Positions 8,592-16,681 of a stretch of DNA of 62,686 bases are shown here, in pieces. This DNA comes from JAAYDI01 sp052034005 (GTDB lineage Bacteria > Planctomycetota > Planctomycetia > Pirellulales > Pirellulaceae): positions 1 to 62,686 of the forward strand of contig JBPOJB010000053.1 in the NCBI GenBank assembly GCA_052034005.1. The letters are read 5' to 3'. Position 1 is the stretch's first letter. The number at the start of each line of letters is the position of its first letter. Position numbers and translations under genes: made by a program. The notes below the pieces were generated by a model that searched no databases, had not been told where the DNA came from, and saw nothing but the letters and a program-made list of their open reading frames with translations.

Positions 8592-9640
8592 GCCCGGATG
8601 CTCTCGCAACGACCTCCGACGTAGACGACTCGTCCGTCCACGTCGAATTCTACCGCCCGCCGGCCGAACCGCAACGCAAGCCGCACGCCACGTGCGGCCG
8701 CCAGCATCGCGGCGGCCAGGTTCGAGCCGGCCACACGCCGCAGCCCGACGTAGGAGGTGGTCAGGCGCGGGTTGACTTCGAGCACCACATCGCGACTGCC
8801 GTCCGCTGCCGCGCCCAGGATCATGTCCACACCCACGAAGCCGCACGTGGGCGGCAATCCGGCCAGCGCGCGGCGCGCAAGCAGGCGTGCACGGCGCGCA
8901 TGGGGCACGGCCAGCGGCGTTGCGCCGCCCAGGTAGTGGAACCGGCCGTCGCAGCGCATGCGCTGCCGGCAGGCGGGCAGGAACAACGGCTCCCCCGTGC
9001 CGCAAATGGCCAGGACGCTGGCCGGCAGGCCGGGACAGTACGACTCGAGGCGCGCCGCGCCGGGCAGGCGAGCCCGCAGTTGCCGCGCCGCGACGTGGTC
9101 CCGGACCAGGTACGTGTCGAGCGACCCCACGCCGTCGTTCGGCTTGAGCACGGCCGGCCATGGGAAACCGTCCGGTACCGGCTCGCCCGGCGCGAGCCGC
9201 CGCGCCTCGGGGACACGCACGTCCGCGCCCGAGAGCATCTCCGCCGTCCGCGTCTTGTCGGTCGCCAACGCGATGAACGCGGAGTCCGCGGACAGCAGGC
9301 GGCCGCCCTGCTGTTCGACCCACCGTGCGCGGTCCAGGAGCCGGCCGCCCTGCTCGGGCGCGATCAACAGCACCCCGTCGGCCCGGCGCGCCCAATCGGC
9401 CAACGCTTCCCGCTCGTGCGCGGCGCTGGTGATCGCCACGCGCTCGTGGGGCGCCCGCCATCCGCTCGGCAGGCGCGCGTCCTGGAACCGCACCAGCGCT
9501 GTGCCGGCACGGTGCAGGTCCTCGCTCAGCGCGTCGGCCATCGCCCGCCCTTCGGCCACCAGCGGGTGGCCGGATAGATCGCCGGACTCGTCCGACCAGA
9601 GCCCGCCGCCAGTCAGGTACTCGTAGAGGAGCACGCGCAT
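8588..9640 (-). CDS. mfnD: ATP-grasp ligase, MfnD-like (tyramine-glutamate ligase type)
   Basis: A 350-residue ATP-grasp enzyme starting at MRVLLYEYLTGGGL, a start typical of the MfnD-like group found beside the H4MPT genes. Further landmarks are HPLVAEGRAM, PAVLKPNDGVGSLDT (ATP-binding strand and Lys), GFVGVDMILG and VVLEVNPRLTTSYVGLRR (Mg-binding Glu/Asn). In methanogens MfnD ligates tyramine to glutamate for the methanofuran side chain. It is the first of three tightly packed cofactor genes, 71 bases after the SufT-like gene. An alternative role in another amide-forming step of a bacterial methanofuran analogue is possible. Confidence 0.8.
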   Translation of the reverse strand: MRVLLYEYLTGGGLWSDESGDLSGHPLVAEGRAMADALSEDLHRAGTALVRFQDARLPSGWRAPHERVAITSAAHEREALADWARRADGVLLIAPEQGGRLLDRARWVEQQGGRLLSADSAFIALATDKTRTAEMLSGADVRVPEARRLAPGEPVPDGFPWPAVLKPNDGVGSLDTYLVRDHVAARQLRARLPGAARLESYCPGLPASVLAICGTGEPLFLPACRQRMRCDGRFHYLGGATPLAVPHARRARLLARRALAGLPPTCGFVGVDMILGAAADGSRDVVLEVNPRLTTSYVGLRRVAGSNLAAAMLAAARGVRLALRFGRRAVEFDVDGRVVYVGGRCESIRA

Positions 9641-9711
9641 GGGCCGCCTTGGGTGGAGGCTGGGAAGCCGGGCCGGGCAGGCGGTGCGACGCGACCTGCC
9701 CGAGGCACGTG

Positions 9712-10029
9712 TCAGAAGATGCCGAGCTGGTCCCGCGCCTCCTCCGTCATCCGTTCGGGCGTCCAGGGCGGGGAGAGCACCATCTTGATGTCGACCGATC
9801 CGATGTTGTCCATGCGCAACACGGCCTGCTTGCTCTGCATGATCAGTTGCGGGCCGGCCGGGCACGCGGGGCTGGTCATGGTCATCTCGATGTACACGTC
9901 GCTCCTGCCTTCCGCGTTCTCCTGGACGTTCACGAGGTACACCAGGCCCAGGTCCACAATGTTGACGAACAGTTCCGGGTCGAACACGTTTTTCAGTTCT
10001 TCCCGCACCGCGTCTTCAGTAATCGCCAT
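9712..10029 (-). CDS. sufT: SufT-like MIP18/DUF59 protein
   Basis: A 105-residue protein starting MAITEDAVREELKNVFDPELFVNIVDLGLVY, the hallmark of the MIP18/DUF59 family. The conserved motif TMTSPACPAG with its reactive Cys is followed by VVLSPPWTPERMTEEA-type sequence near the end (here MVLSPPWTPERMTEEARDQLG). SufT proteins assist maturation of Fe-S proteins. Its place 50 bases after the Rieske gene and in the sufCBD series supports this role. The start at 10029 leaves out five unconserved residues of a longer frame. Confidence 0.9.
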   Translation of the reverse strand: MAITEDAVREELKNVFDPELFVNIVDLGLVYLVNVQENAEGRSDVYIEMTMTSPACPAGPQLIMQSKQAVLRMDNIGSVDIKMVLSPPWTPERMTEEARDQLGIF

Positions 10030-10079
10030 ACTCGGTTCCCCCACCGCTGAGCACGATGTCTATGGCCGCCGTGCCGTCC

Positions 10080-10394
10080 TCACTGCCGGATCCGCACCAG
10101 CACATCCTCGCCGTCCAGCTTGACTTCGTGGGAGCCGGTGGCGCGCGTGGCCGGCATGGTGAGCGCCTGACCGGTGCGGATATCGAAGCGGGCGCCGTGG
10201 CGCGGGCAGGCGATCTGGAATCCGGACAGCGTGCCTTCACCCAGCGGTCCGCCGTCGTGCGTGCACATGTCGTCGATGCAGTAGAACTGGCCGTCGACAT
10301 GGAACAGAACGACGGACCGGTCGTCCAGCTCCACGATCAATCGGCCGGGGTCCGGGATACTGGAAACGGTCGCCACTTTGACGAAGTCACCCAT
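10080..10394 (-). CDS. Rieske-type [2Fe-2S] ferredoxin
   Basis: A 104-residue single-domain Rieske protein without a membrane anchor or signal peptide. The cluster ligands are C44-T-H46 and C63-P-R-H66, with the GGPLGEG loop between. The fold resembles the ferredoxin components of ring-hydroxylating dioxygenases and the small NirD/Rieske proteins that often sit in suf operons, where they may donate electrons during cluster assembly (inferred). It lies 35 bases after sufD and 50 bases before sufT on the same strand. Confidence 0.92.
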   Translation of the reverse strand: MGDFVKVATVSSIPDPGRLIVELDDRSVVLFHVDGQFYCIDDMCTHDGGPLGEGTLSGFQIACPRHGARFDIRTGQALTMPATRATGSHEVKLDGEDVLVRIRQ

Positions 10395-10429
10395 TGCAGA
10401 CGCCTCCCGTATGCCATGTTCTCTCTTGA

Positions 10430-11740
10430 TCAGGCGTATTCCCGTACGCGTCGTCCGATGGCGAGGGCCAGTGCCTCCCGTACGCTGTCAATCGTAATGC
10501 GGTCGAACACCTGCTGGAAGAACCCCGCGACGACGGTGCGGATCGCCTCGTGGCGGGTCAGTCCGCGGCATTGGGCGTAGAAGATCAGTTCCTCGTCGAC
10601 GCGCCCGGACGTGGAGCCGTGCGTGCAGCGCACGTTATCAGCCTCGATCTCCAGCCCGGGGATCGAGTCGGCGCGCACGCCGCCGCTGAGCAACAGGTTG
10701 TCGTTCCGCTGGTAGCCGTCCGAACGCTGCGCGTCGCGGTCCACCTTGATCATGCCGCGCCAGACGGTGCGCGACCGGTCCTGGAGCGCCGCCTTGTACA
10801 GGAAGTCGCTGTGGCAGTGGGGCGCGACGTGGTGCTGCCGCGTGTGGTAGGCGATGTGCTGCTGGCCTTCGGTGAACATCACGCCGTTGACCTGGCAGTC
10901 GGCGCCGGCGCCGACCAGTTCGACATGCTGGTTGACCTTCGCCAGGCGGCTGCCCATAGCGGCGATGGTCCATTGCAGCGACGCGTCGCGCTGGACCGCG
11001 GCCTGATGATGTGCGAAGTGCCAGGTGCCCTGCCCCCAGTTCTGATGGGTCACGATGCGCAGGTGCGCGCCGGGACGCAGGGTGATCTCGAGCGCGCCGC
11101 AGTGCAGTCCCGAGTCGGCCGGTTGGAAGCTCTCCGTTTCGCACAGCAGCGTGGCCTGCGCGCCTTCTTCGAGCACCACCAGCGCGTGGCTGATGTCGGC
11201 TGCGCCGTCGCTGAGCAGGGACCGCATGTGGAGCGGCTCGTCGACCGCGACGCCGCGCGGCACGTGCAGCACCTGGCCCGAGGTCCAACACGCGGCGCGG
11301 AGCGCCGAGAACTTGTCGTAGGCCGGGTCGATCAGCGGCTGGGTCAGGTAGGGGCGCAACAGCTCGCCCGACCGGCACAGGGCTTCCGCCAGGCTGCCGA
11401 ACAGCACCCCGCGCTCGGCCCACCGCGGATCGAGGAACGCCGCGTGGATGCGGCCGTCGACGGCCGTCACCTGGCCGCCCAGCGCCACGCCCTGGTTCAG
11501 CAGGCCCGGCGGCAGCGGCTCGGCCGACACAGGCTCCACGCCCCATGAGAACCGGTCCAGCTTGAACGCCCGGATGTCCGTGCGCGCCCATTGTTCGTCC
11601 GAGCGCGCGGGCCAGGGCAGGTCCAGGAACCGGCCCCAGGCGGCGCGGCGCGCCGCGCGCAACCAGTCGGGCTCGTCGCGCGTCTCGAGAAACGCGTCGA
11701 ATGCAGCTTGCGAGAACCGGGTTGGCGTCAAGGCGTGCAT
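10430..11740 (-). CDS. sufD: Fe-S cluster assembly protein SufD
   Basis: A 436-residue SufD, partner of SufB in the SufBC2D scaffold that builds Fe-S clusters. N-terminal helices (LRAARRAAWGRFLDLPWPARSDEQW) precede the right-handed beta-helix core. Characteristic stretches include HVPRGVAVDEPLHM and KVDRDAQRSDGYQRNDNLLLS, with CTHGSTSGRVDEELIFYAQCRGL near the C-terminus. ATG 11740 is favoured because GGATGGT lies just upstream; an ATG at 11752 is also possible. It follows sufB by 28 bases. Confidence 0.93.
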   Translation of the reverse strand: MHALTPTRFSQAAFDAFLETRDEPDWLRAARRAAWGRFLDLPWPARSDEQWARTDIRAFKLDRFSWGVEPVSAEPLPPGLLNQGVALGGQVTAVDGRIHAAFLDPRWAERGVLFGSLAEALCRSGELLRPYLTQPLIDPAYDKFSALRAACWTSGQVLHVPRGVAVDEPLHMRSLLSDGAADISHALVVLEEGAQATLLCETESFQPADSGLHCGALEITLRPGAHLRIVTHQNWGQGTWHFAHHQAAVQRDASLQWTIAAMGSRLAKVNQHVELVGAGADCQVNGVMFTEGQQHIAYHTRQHHVAPHCHSDFLYKAALQDRSRTVWRGMIKVDRDAQRSDGYQRNDNLLLSGGVRADSIPGLEIEADNVRCTHGSTSGRVDEELIFYAQCRGLTRHEAIRTVVAGFFQQVFDRITIDSVREALALAIGRRVREYA

Positions 11741-11768
11741 GACATCGACCATCCGACGACGAACTGGA

Positions 11769-13190
11769 TCAACCCACCGAACCTTCCATCTGCAACCGGA
11801 TCAGCCGGTTCATCTCCACGGCGTATTCCATGGGCAGCTCCTTGACCAGCGGCTCGATGAACCCGTTGACAATCATGGCGCTCGCCTCCGCCTCCGTGAG
11901 CCCCCGGCTGGTCAGGTAGAACAGCTGCTCCTCGCCGATCCGCGACACGCTGGCCTCGTGGCCCACCGCCACGTCCTGCTCCGCGACCTCGATGTACGGG
12001 TAGGTGTCGCTGCGGCTCTGCGGGTCGAGGATCAACGCGTCGCAGACGACCTTGCAGCGGGCATGCGCGGCGCCCTGCTCCACACGCACCAGGCCCCGGT
12101 AGCTGGCCCGCCCGCCGTTCTTGGAGATCGACTTGGAGATGATCTGCCCGGTCGTGTGGGGCGCACAGTGCACGAGCTTGGCGCCCGCGTCCTGATGCTG
12201 GCCCGCGCCGGCAAACGCGATCGACAGGATCTCGCCCCGCGCGCCCGGCTCCATCATGTACACCGCCGGATACTTCATGGTCAGCTGGCTGCCCAGGTTG
12301 CCGTCCACCCACTCCATCGTGGCGTCCTGGTAGGCCATCGCCCGCTTGGTCACCAGGTTGTAGATGTTGTTGGCCCAGTTCTGGATGGTGGAGTACCGGC
12401 AGCGCGCGCCGCGCTTGCAGATGACCTCCACCACGGCCGAATGCAGGCTCTCCGTGCTGTACATCGGCGCCGTGCAGCCCTCGACATAGTGGATCGACGA
12501 GCCTTCGTCGCAGATGATCAGCGTCCGCTCGAACTGGCCCATGTTCTCGGCGTTGATCCGGAAATAGGCCTGCAGCGGGAACTCGACCTTGACGCCCGGC
12601 GGCACGTAGATGAACGAGCCGCCCGACCAGACGGCCGAGTTGAGCGCGGCGAACTTGTTGTCGTGCGGCGGGACGACGGTCGAGAAATACTCGCGCACCA
12701 GATCCGAATGCTCGCGCACCGCCGTGTCGGTGTCGGTGAAGATGACGCCCTGGTTGCCCAACTCCTCCTTCAACGACCCGTAGACCACCTCGCTCTCGAA
12801 TTGGGCCTTGACGCCGGCCAGGAACTTCTTCTCGGCCTCCGGGATGCCCAGCTTGTCGAACGTGTCCTTGATCTCCTGCGGCACGTCGTCCCACGTCTTG
12901 CCCTGGTGCTCCGTCGGCTTCAGGTAGTAGTAGATGTCCTGGAAGTCGATCCCGATCCGGCCGCCCCAGGTGGGCAGCGGCTTGGATTGGAAGATCTCCA
13001 GCGCCTGGAGACGGAACTCGCGCATCCAGGCCGGCTCGTTCTTGATGTCCGAGATCTGGTTGACGATCTCGGCGTCCAGCCCCTTGCGGGCCTTGAACAC
13101 GGCCGTCGTCCGCGTACGGAAATCGTACTTGTTGATCTCCCCGATCGCCGGGTTGGGCCGGGCGCGGGATGTGGTGGTATCGGTGGCCAT
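11769..13190 (-). CDS. sufB: Fe-S cluster assembly protein SufB
   Basis: A 473-residue SufB, the scaffold subunit on which new clusters form. Typical motifs are the N-terminal INKYDFRTRTTAVFKARKGL, IYVPPGVKVEFPLQAYFRIN, SSIHYVEGCTAPMYSTESLHSAVVEV, and the C-terminal HEASVSRIGEEQLFYLTSRGL. ATG 13190 has GGCGAAGGA about eight bases upstream and gives the usual length. A GTG at 13229 overlapping the sufC stop would add 13 unconserved residues. It is coded between sufC and sufD, the usual order C-B-D. Confidence 0.95.
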   Translation of the reverse strand: MATDTTTSRARPNPAIGEINKYDFRTRTTAVFKARKGLDAEIVNQISDIKNEPAWMREFRLQALEIFQSKPLPTWGGRIGIDFQDIYYYLKPTEHQGKTWDDVPQEIKDTFDKLGIPEAEKKFLAGVKAQFESEVVYGSLKEELGNQGVIFTDTDTAVREHSDLVREYFSTVVPPHDNKFAALNSAVWSGGSFIYVPPGVKVEFPLQAYFRINAENMGQFERTLIICDEGSSIHYVEGCTAPMYSTESLHSAVVEVICKRGARCRYSTIQNWANNIYNLVTKRAMAYQDATMEWVDGNLGSQLTMKYPAVYMMEPGARGEILSIAFAGAGQHQDAGAKLVHCAPHTTGQIISKSISKNGGRASYRGLVRVEQGAAHARCKVVCDALILDPQSRSDTYPYIEVAEQDVAVGHEASVSRIGEEQLFYLTSRGLTEAEASAMIVNGFIEPLVKELPMEYAVEMNRLIRLQMEGSVG

Positions 13191-13225
13191 GGAGTCGTCC
13201 TTCGCCAGTCGGTCCGGTGGAACAG

Positions 13226-14038
13226 TCACGCGACCTCCTCGTGGACCATCACGCGGTTCTGGGCGTCCGCCTCGGGATAGGCCCGGCGGATCCGCTCGTA
13301 TCCGTGCCGGTGCAGCTCGTCGGCCAGTTCGGCCGTGCCGGATTCCACAATCCGGCCGCCCAGCATGACGTGCGCGTAGTCGGGCGGGTTGTGCTCGAGC
13401 AGCTTGTCATGGTGGGTGATGATCAACAGACCCATCTTCTCGCGGCCGATCTGGGCAATGCTCTGGCTGGCCAGCCGCACGGCGTCGGCGTCCAGGCCGC
13501 TGTCAGTCTCGTCCAGAATGGCATACTTCGGCTGAAGCATCGCCAGCTGCAGGATCTCCGCCCGCTTCATCTCACCGCCGGAAAACCCGTCGTTCACGTA
13601 CCGCCGCGCAAACTGCGGATCCATCTGCAACTGCTCCATCCGCGCCCGTAACTCCTGGCGGAACTCGCGCATCGGGATCAGCTCCTCGCCCTCCTTCCGC
13701 TGCGGGTTGCGGACGTTCGTCGTGGCGTGCCGCAGGAAATCCGCCATCTTCACGCCCGGGATCGCCACCGGGCGCTGGAAGGCGTAGAAAAGCCCCGCCC
13801 GCGCACGCTCGTCCGGCGTCATGCTCAACACGTCACGGCCGTCCAGCTCGATCCGGCCCGCCGTCACCTCGTAGCTCGGATGGCCCATGATCGCCAGCCC
13901 CAACGTGCTCTTGCCCGAGCCGTTGGGACCCATCAACGCGTGCGTCTTGCCGAAACCGATCGTCAGGTCGACGCCGCAGAGGATTTCTTTCCCGCCCACC
14001 GATACGTGCAGGCCTGTGATCTGGAGCGATTGTGTCAT
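13226..14038 (-). CDS. sufC: SufC ATPase
   Basis: A 270-residue ABC-type ATPase of the SufBCD complex. Walker A GPNGSGKST is at 37-45. The SufC-type signature NDGFSGGEMKRAEILQLAML is followed by Walker B YAILDETDSGLD and the switch histidine in LLIITHHDKLLE. It is soluble, with no membrane partner nearby. The ATG overlaps the stop of nuoB by four bases (ATGA), so translation of sufC is probably coupled to that of nuoB. Confidence 0.96.
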   Translation of the reverse strand: MTQSLQITGLHVSVGGKEILCGVDLTIGFGKTHALMGPNGSGKSTLGLAIMGHPSYEVTAGRIELDGRDVLSMTPDERARAGLFYAFQRPVAIPGVKMADFLRHATTNVRNPQRKEGEELIPMREFRQELRARMEQLQMDPQFARRYVNDGFSGGEMKRAEILQLAMLQPKYAILDETDSGLDADAVRLASQSIAQIGREKMGLLIITHHDKLLEHNPPDYAHVMLGGRIVESGTAELADELHRHGYERIRRAYPEADAQNRVMVHEEVA

Positions 14039-14658
14039 GACGCCTTTCCGCTGGTCAGTTTCTGGTGGTTCCGCAACGGCTCCCGGCTGCCCTCCGGGAC
14101 GACCACATACCCGCAGTGATGTGGGATCGGTAACTCGTCGGCCACTTTCGTGCCCCGCGCGGTGCCCGGCACCCGCGCGATCCGGTGACCGCGGATCTTG
14201 TCCTGGATCCGCATCAAGCCCTCCAACAACGCCTCCGGACGCGGCGGACAACCGGGTACGTACACGTCGACAGGTACGACCAGGTCCACCCCCTTCACCA
14301 CATGGTACCCCCATTTGAAGTACGGCCCGCCACCGATCGTGCACGCGCCCATCGCCATCACCCACTTCGGCTCCGGCATCAACTCGTAGAGGCGACGCAC
14401 CCGACTCGCCATCTTGTAAGTGACCGTCCCGGCGACGATCATCAGGTCCGACTGACGCGGCGTCGCACGGAACGCGCCCGCTCCGAATCGGTCCATGTCG
14501 AATCGGCTCGCCCCGGCCGCCATCATCTCGATCGCACAACAGGCCAACCCGAACGTCATCGGCCAGACACTCGACTGACGCGCCCAGTTGATCGCCTGCT
14601 CGACCGTCGTCGTGACGACGCTCTCCTCGATCTGCCCTTCAATCCAACTCTGTGCCAT
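14035..14658 (-). CDS. nuoB: NADH-quinone oxidoreductase subunit B (NuoB), orphan
   Basis: A 207-residue NuoB/PSST-type subunit, which holds cluster N2 of complex I. All four cluster ligands are present: C40-C41 in GLACCAIEMM, C106 in MGACTIGGGPY and C137 in VPGCPPRPE. Length and the C-terminal PIPHHCGYVVVPEG tail are normal. No other nuo gene lies in the window. It is the gene between sufR and sufC, overlapping sufC by four bases. It either supplies a complex I coded elsewhere or has another use; the first is more likely because the residues are intact. Confidence 0.92.
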   Translation of the reverse strand: MAQSWIEGQIEESVVTTTVEQAINWARQSSVWPMTFGLACCAIEMMAAGASRFDMDRFGAGAFRATPRQSDLMIVAGTVTYKMASRVRRLYELMPEPKWVMAMGACTIGGGPYFKWGYHVVKGVDLVVPVDVYVPGCPPRPEALLEGLMRIQDKIRGHRIARVPGTARGTKVADELPIPHHCGYVVVPEGSREPLRNHQKLTSGKAS

Positions 14659-14710
14659 CCCGCCGCACTTCCCTCAGGTGATGTGCCATCATGCCGGTGC
14701 AGAATCCAAC

Positions 14711-14739
14711 AAGCTACATAGCTTACACCAACCGCTCAA
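14711..14739 (-). promoter_or_regulatory. Possible promoter for nuoB-suf-mfn with palindromic -10 region
   Basis: On the minus strand, TTGAGC (14739-14734) and TAGCTT (14716-14711) are spaced by 17 bases, in the 156-base gap between sufR and nuoB. The -10 lies in AAGCTA-CA-TAGCTT (14711-14724), a perfect palindrome that might be an operator. The operon could instead be read from the sufR promoter alone. Confidence 0.35.
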
Positions 14740-14814
14740 CATGCTTCCAGTACCGCGCCGCCCCGGAACGCGGGAAAGGTTATGGGCAACCGCCGAGGGC
14801 CAACACGCACCCAG

Positions 14815-15477
14815 TCAGCCCCCAGCAGCTGCCCTACTAGTCCCGTGCGGCGCGCTACGCGCCTCCAGCTCGAAGGAACAACAGGCGTCGCCGTCGAGCC
14901 GGCATTCACGCTGCGAGAGCCGCGACCCCAACAGCCTCGCCAGCAACTGACGCTCCATCACGCAAATGGTCCGGTCGCGGTCGGCCAGGTCCGGGTAAGG
15001 ACATGTGACGGCCTTGAGCTGCGGGCCGCCCGCGTCATGCTCCACGTTGAACATCACCCGCCGCTCCCGGAATAAGGCCGCCAACTGCTCCATCCGCTGC
15101 TCGATCGAGACGCCCTCCACACGATCCGCATACGTGTCCGCCAACCGCTCGGAGATGCGCTGGATCAGCGCCCGGCGCACCGACGGGTCCTGGATCGCCA
15201 CAATCTCCTTCCACACCGCGACCGCTAAATCCCCGAAATTGGAGCCCGCCTTGCGACGCCCTTTGACCGTGAGCGAATAACTGTGACTCGGCCGCCCGCG
15301 ACCCGCCTTCGACGCACTCCGCTCCACGTACCCTTGAGCCATCAACCGCATCAGCCGCTGCCGGACCGCCGTCGCCGTCACCTCCAACGCGCCCGCCAAC
15401 TCGACCACCGTCATCGACGCGCCCTCGCGCAACAAGTTCACGACCACGATGTCGGATGCTACGATTTCGTCGGACAT
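14815..15477 (-). CDS. sufR: SufR-like Fe-S-sensing transcriptional regulator
   Basis: A 220-residue DeoR/ArsR-like regulator of the COG2345/SufR group. A winged helix-turn-helix spans about 10-70 (MTVVELAGALEVTATAVRQR, then the wing GRGRPSHSYSLT). The C-terminal part carries C159-x12-C172-x19-C192-x6-C199-C200. The first pair has the same spacing as the cluster ligands of cyanobacterial SufR, which holds a [4Fe-4S] and represses suf genes. Starts at 15552-15570 would lie upstream of or within the promoter (-10 at 15547-15542), so the ATG at 15477 is chosen although its ribosome site is weak. It heads the suf cluster and probably represses it and itself. Confidence 0.85.
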   Translation of the reverse strand: MSDEIVASDIVVVNLLREGASMTVVELAGALEVTATAVRQRLMRLMAQGYVERSASKAGRGRPSHSYSLTVKGRRKAGSNFGDLAVAVWKEIVAIQDPSVRRALIQRISERLADTYADRVEGVSIEQRMEQLAALFRERRVMFNVEHDAGGPQLKAVTCPYPDLADRDRTICVMERQLLARLLGSRLSQRECRLDGDACCSFELEARSAPHGTSRAAAGG

Positions 15478-15541
15478 CAGCGCGCTCGAACCGGTTGTCG
15501 CCTCCCGTCTTGCCGCCACCTCGCATGGCGTGTTCTGAGGG

Positions 15542-15570
15542 AGTATAGACATTAATCGCATTTTTAGCAA
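15542..15570 (-). promoter_or_regulatory. Sigma70-type promoter of sufR
   Basis: On the minus strand, TTGCTA (15570-15565) and TATACT (15547-15542) are separated by exactly 17 bases. This is close to consensus and stands out in GC-rich DNA. Transcription would start near 15535, leaving a leader of about 58 bases before the ATG at 15477. The -35 lies within the palindrome at 15562-15586. Confidence 0.75.
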
Positions 15571-15586
15571 CTAATTGTTTCTAAAA
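15562..15586. promoter_or_regulatory. 25-bp palindrome, likely SufR operator
   Basis: TTTTAGCAAC, five bases, GTTTCTAAAA: ten-base arms with a single mismatch. It covers the -35 of the sufR promoter on one strand and ends at the base before the -35 (TTGACG) of the divergent promoter on the other. CAAC and GTT half-sites separated by five or six bases recall SufR-family operators. Binding is inferred from position and symmetry. Confidence 0.7.
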
Positions 15587-15615
15587 TTGACGTATGTCAG
15601 CGCGTCGGCTAGATG
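15587..15615 (+). promoter_or_regulatory. Sigma70-type promoter of the second dihydrouridine synthase
   Basis: TTGACG (15587-15592), 17-base spacer, TAGATG (15610-15615). It is divergent from the sufR promoter and directly abuts the palindrome. Predicted start is near 15622, about 40 bases before the ATG at 15662. Confidence 0.55.
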
Positions 15616-15661
15616 TGGTGGGGTGCGGCCGGGGGGGTGCGGGTCGAATCGGGGAGGGTCG

Positions 15662-16669
15662 ATGTCGCAGCGCGTGGTGGGTCCGATGCGGATCGGGGGT
15701 CTGGTCATATACCCCCCAATCGTGCAGGCGCCGATGGCCGGGTTCACGAACTTGGCGTTTCGGCGCGTGGTGCGCGGCTATGGCGGGGTGGGCTTGCAGT
15801 GGACCGAGATGGTCAGCGCGCAGGGGTTTGCGTGGCAGGAGCGTCGAGGCGAGTTACCGGACCGTCTTTGGGGGATCGCGGACGAGCCTCGCCCGTTGGG
15901 CGTGCAGGTATGGGACAACGATCCGGACACATTGGCGCAGGTGGGTCGCCGTCTGGTCCAGGATTTTGGCGTGGACGTGATCGACATCAATTTGGGGTGT
16001 CCGGTGCGTCGGGTGTCCGAGCAGGCGCAGAGCGGGTCGTATTTGTTGCAGGATCCCGGTCGGGTTGGTGCGCTGGTCGCGCGGGTGGTATCGGCCTGTG
16101 CTCCGGTGCCGGTGACAGCCAAGATCCGATTAGGGCGTCACCGCGGCGCGATTACGGCGGTGGAGGTGGCGTGCGCGGTGGAGTCTGCGGGTGGCGCGGC
16201 GATCACGGTCCACGGCCGCACGGCGGCCGACTATTACGGGGGCCGTGCGGACTGGGACCGGATCGCGGAGGTCAAATCGCGGGTCTACCGCATGCCGGTC
16301 ATCGGCAACGGCGACCTGTGCTCCGCGTCGGCGGTGGTTGACGCGTTTGCGCGCTACGGGGTGGACGGCGTGATGATCGGTCGCGCGGCGTTAGGCCGTC
16401 CGTGGATCTTTCGTCAGGCGCAGGCCGCGTTGGAGGGCCGGCCGGTGCCGCCCGATCCGACACCGGAGCAGGAGCGTGCGTGTCTGCTGCGGCACTACGA
16501 TCTGATTGTCGAACGTTTTGGCATCGCCAAGGGCACGATGCTGATGCGCAAGTACGCCTGTTGTTACGCGCAGGGTCGTGCCGGGGCGCGGCGATTCCGC
16601 GGGCACATGGCGCAGGTGCGCAGCGCGGGCGAGTTTCGCGACGCGCTCGCGCGGTTCTTTCCGGCCTGA
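15662..16669 (+). CDS. tRNA-dihydrouridine synthase (Dus family), second of two
   Basis: A 335-residue FMN enzyme of the Dus family. It has QAPMAGFTNLAFR at the barrel start and the catalytic motif NLGCPVRRV with C113. VTAKIRLG and ITVHGRTAADYYGG follow, then VIGNGDL and the phosphate-binding GVMIGRAALGRPWIF. The fold and order match DusB-type proteins more closely than the paralogue at 2486. The start is supported by GGGGAGGG some six bases upstream and by the promoter at 15587-15615. It shares its control region with sufR, which is odd for an enzyme that has no Fe-S cluster. Confidence 0.92.
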   Translation: MSQRVVGPMRIGGLVIYPPIVQAPMAGFTNLAFRRVVRGYGGVGLQWTEMVSAQGFAWQERRGELPDRLWGIADEPRPLGVQVWDNDPDTLAQVGRRLVQDFGVDVIDINLGCPVRRVSEQAQSGSYLLQDPGRVGALVARVVSACAPVPVTAKIRLGRHRGAITAVEVACAVESAGGAAITVHGRTAADYYGGRADWDRIAEVKSRVYRMPVIGNGDLCSASAVVDAFARYGVDGVMIGRAALGRPWIFRQAQAALEGRPVPPDPTPEQERACLLRHYDLIVERFGIAKGTMLMRKYACCYAQGRAGARRFRGHMAQVRSAGEFRDALARFFPA

Positions 16670-16681
16670 GTGCGGACGGGG

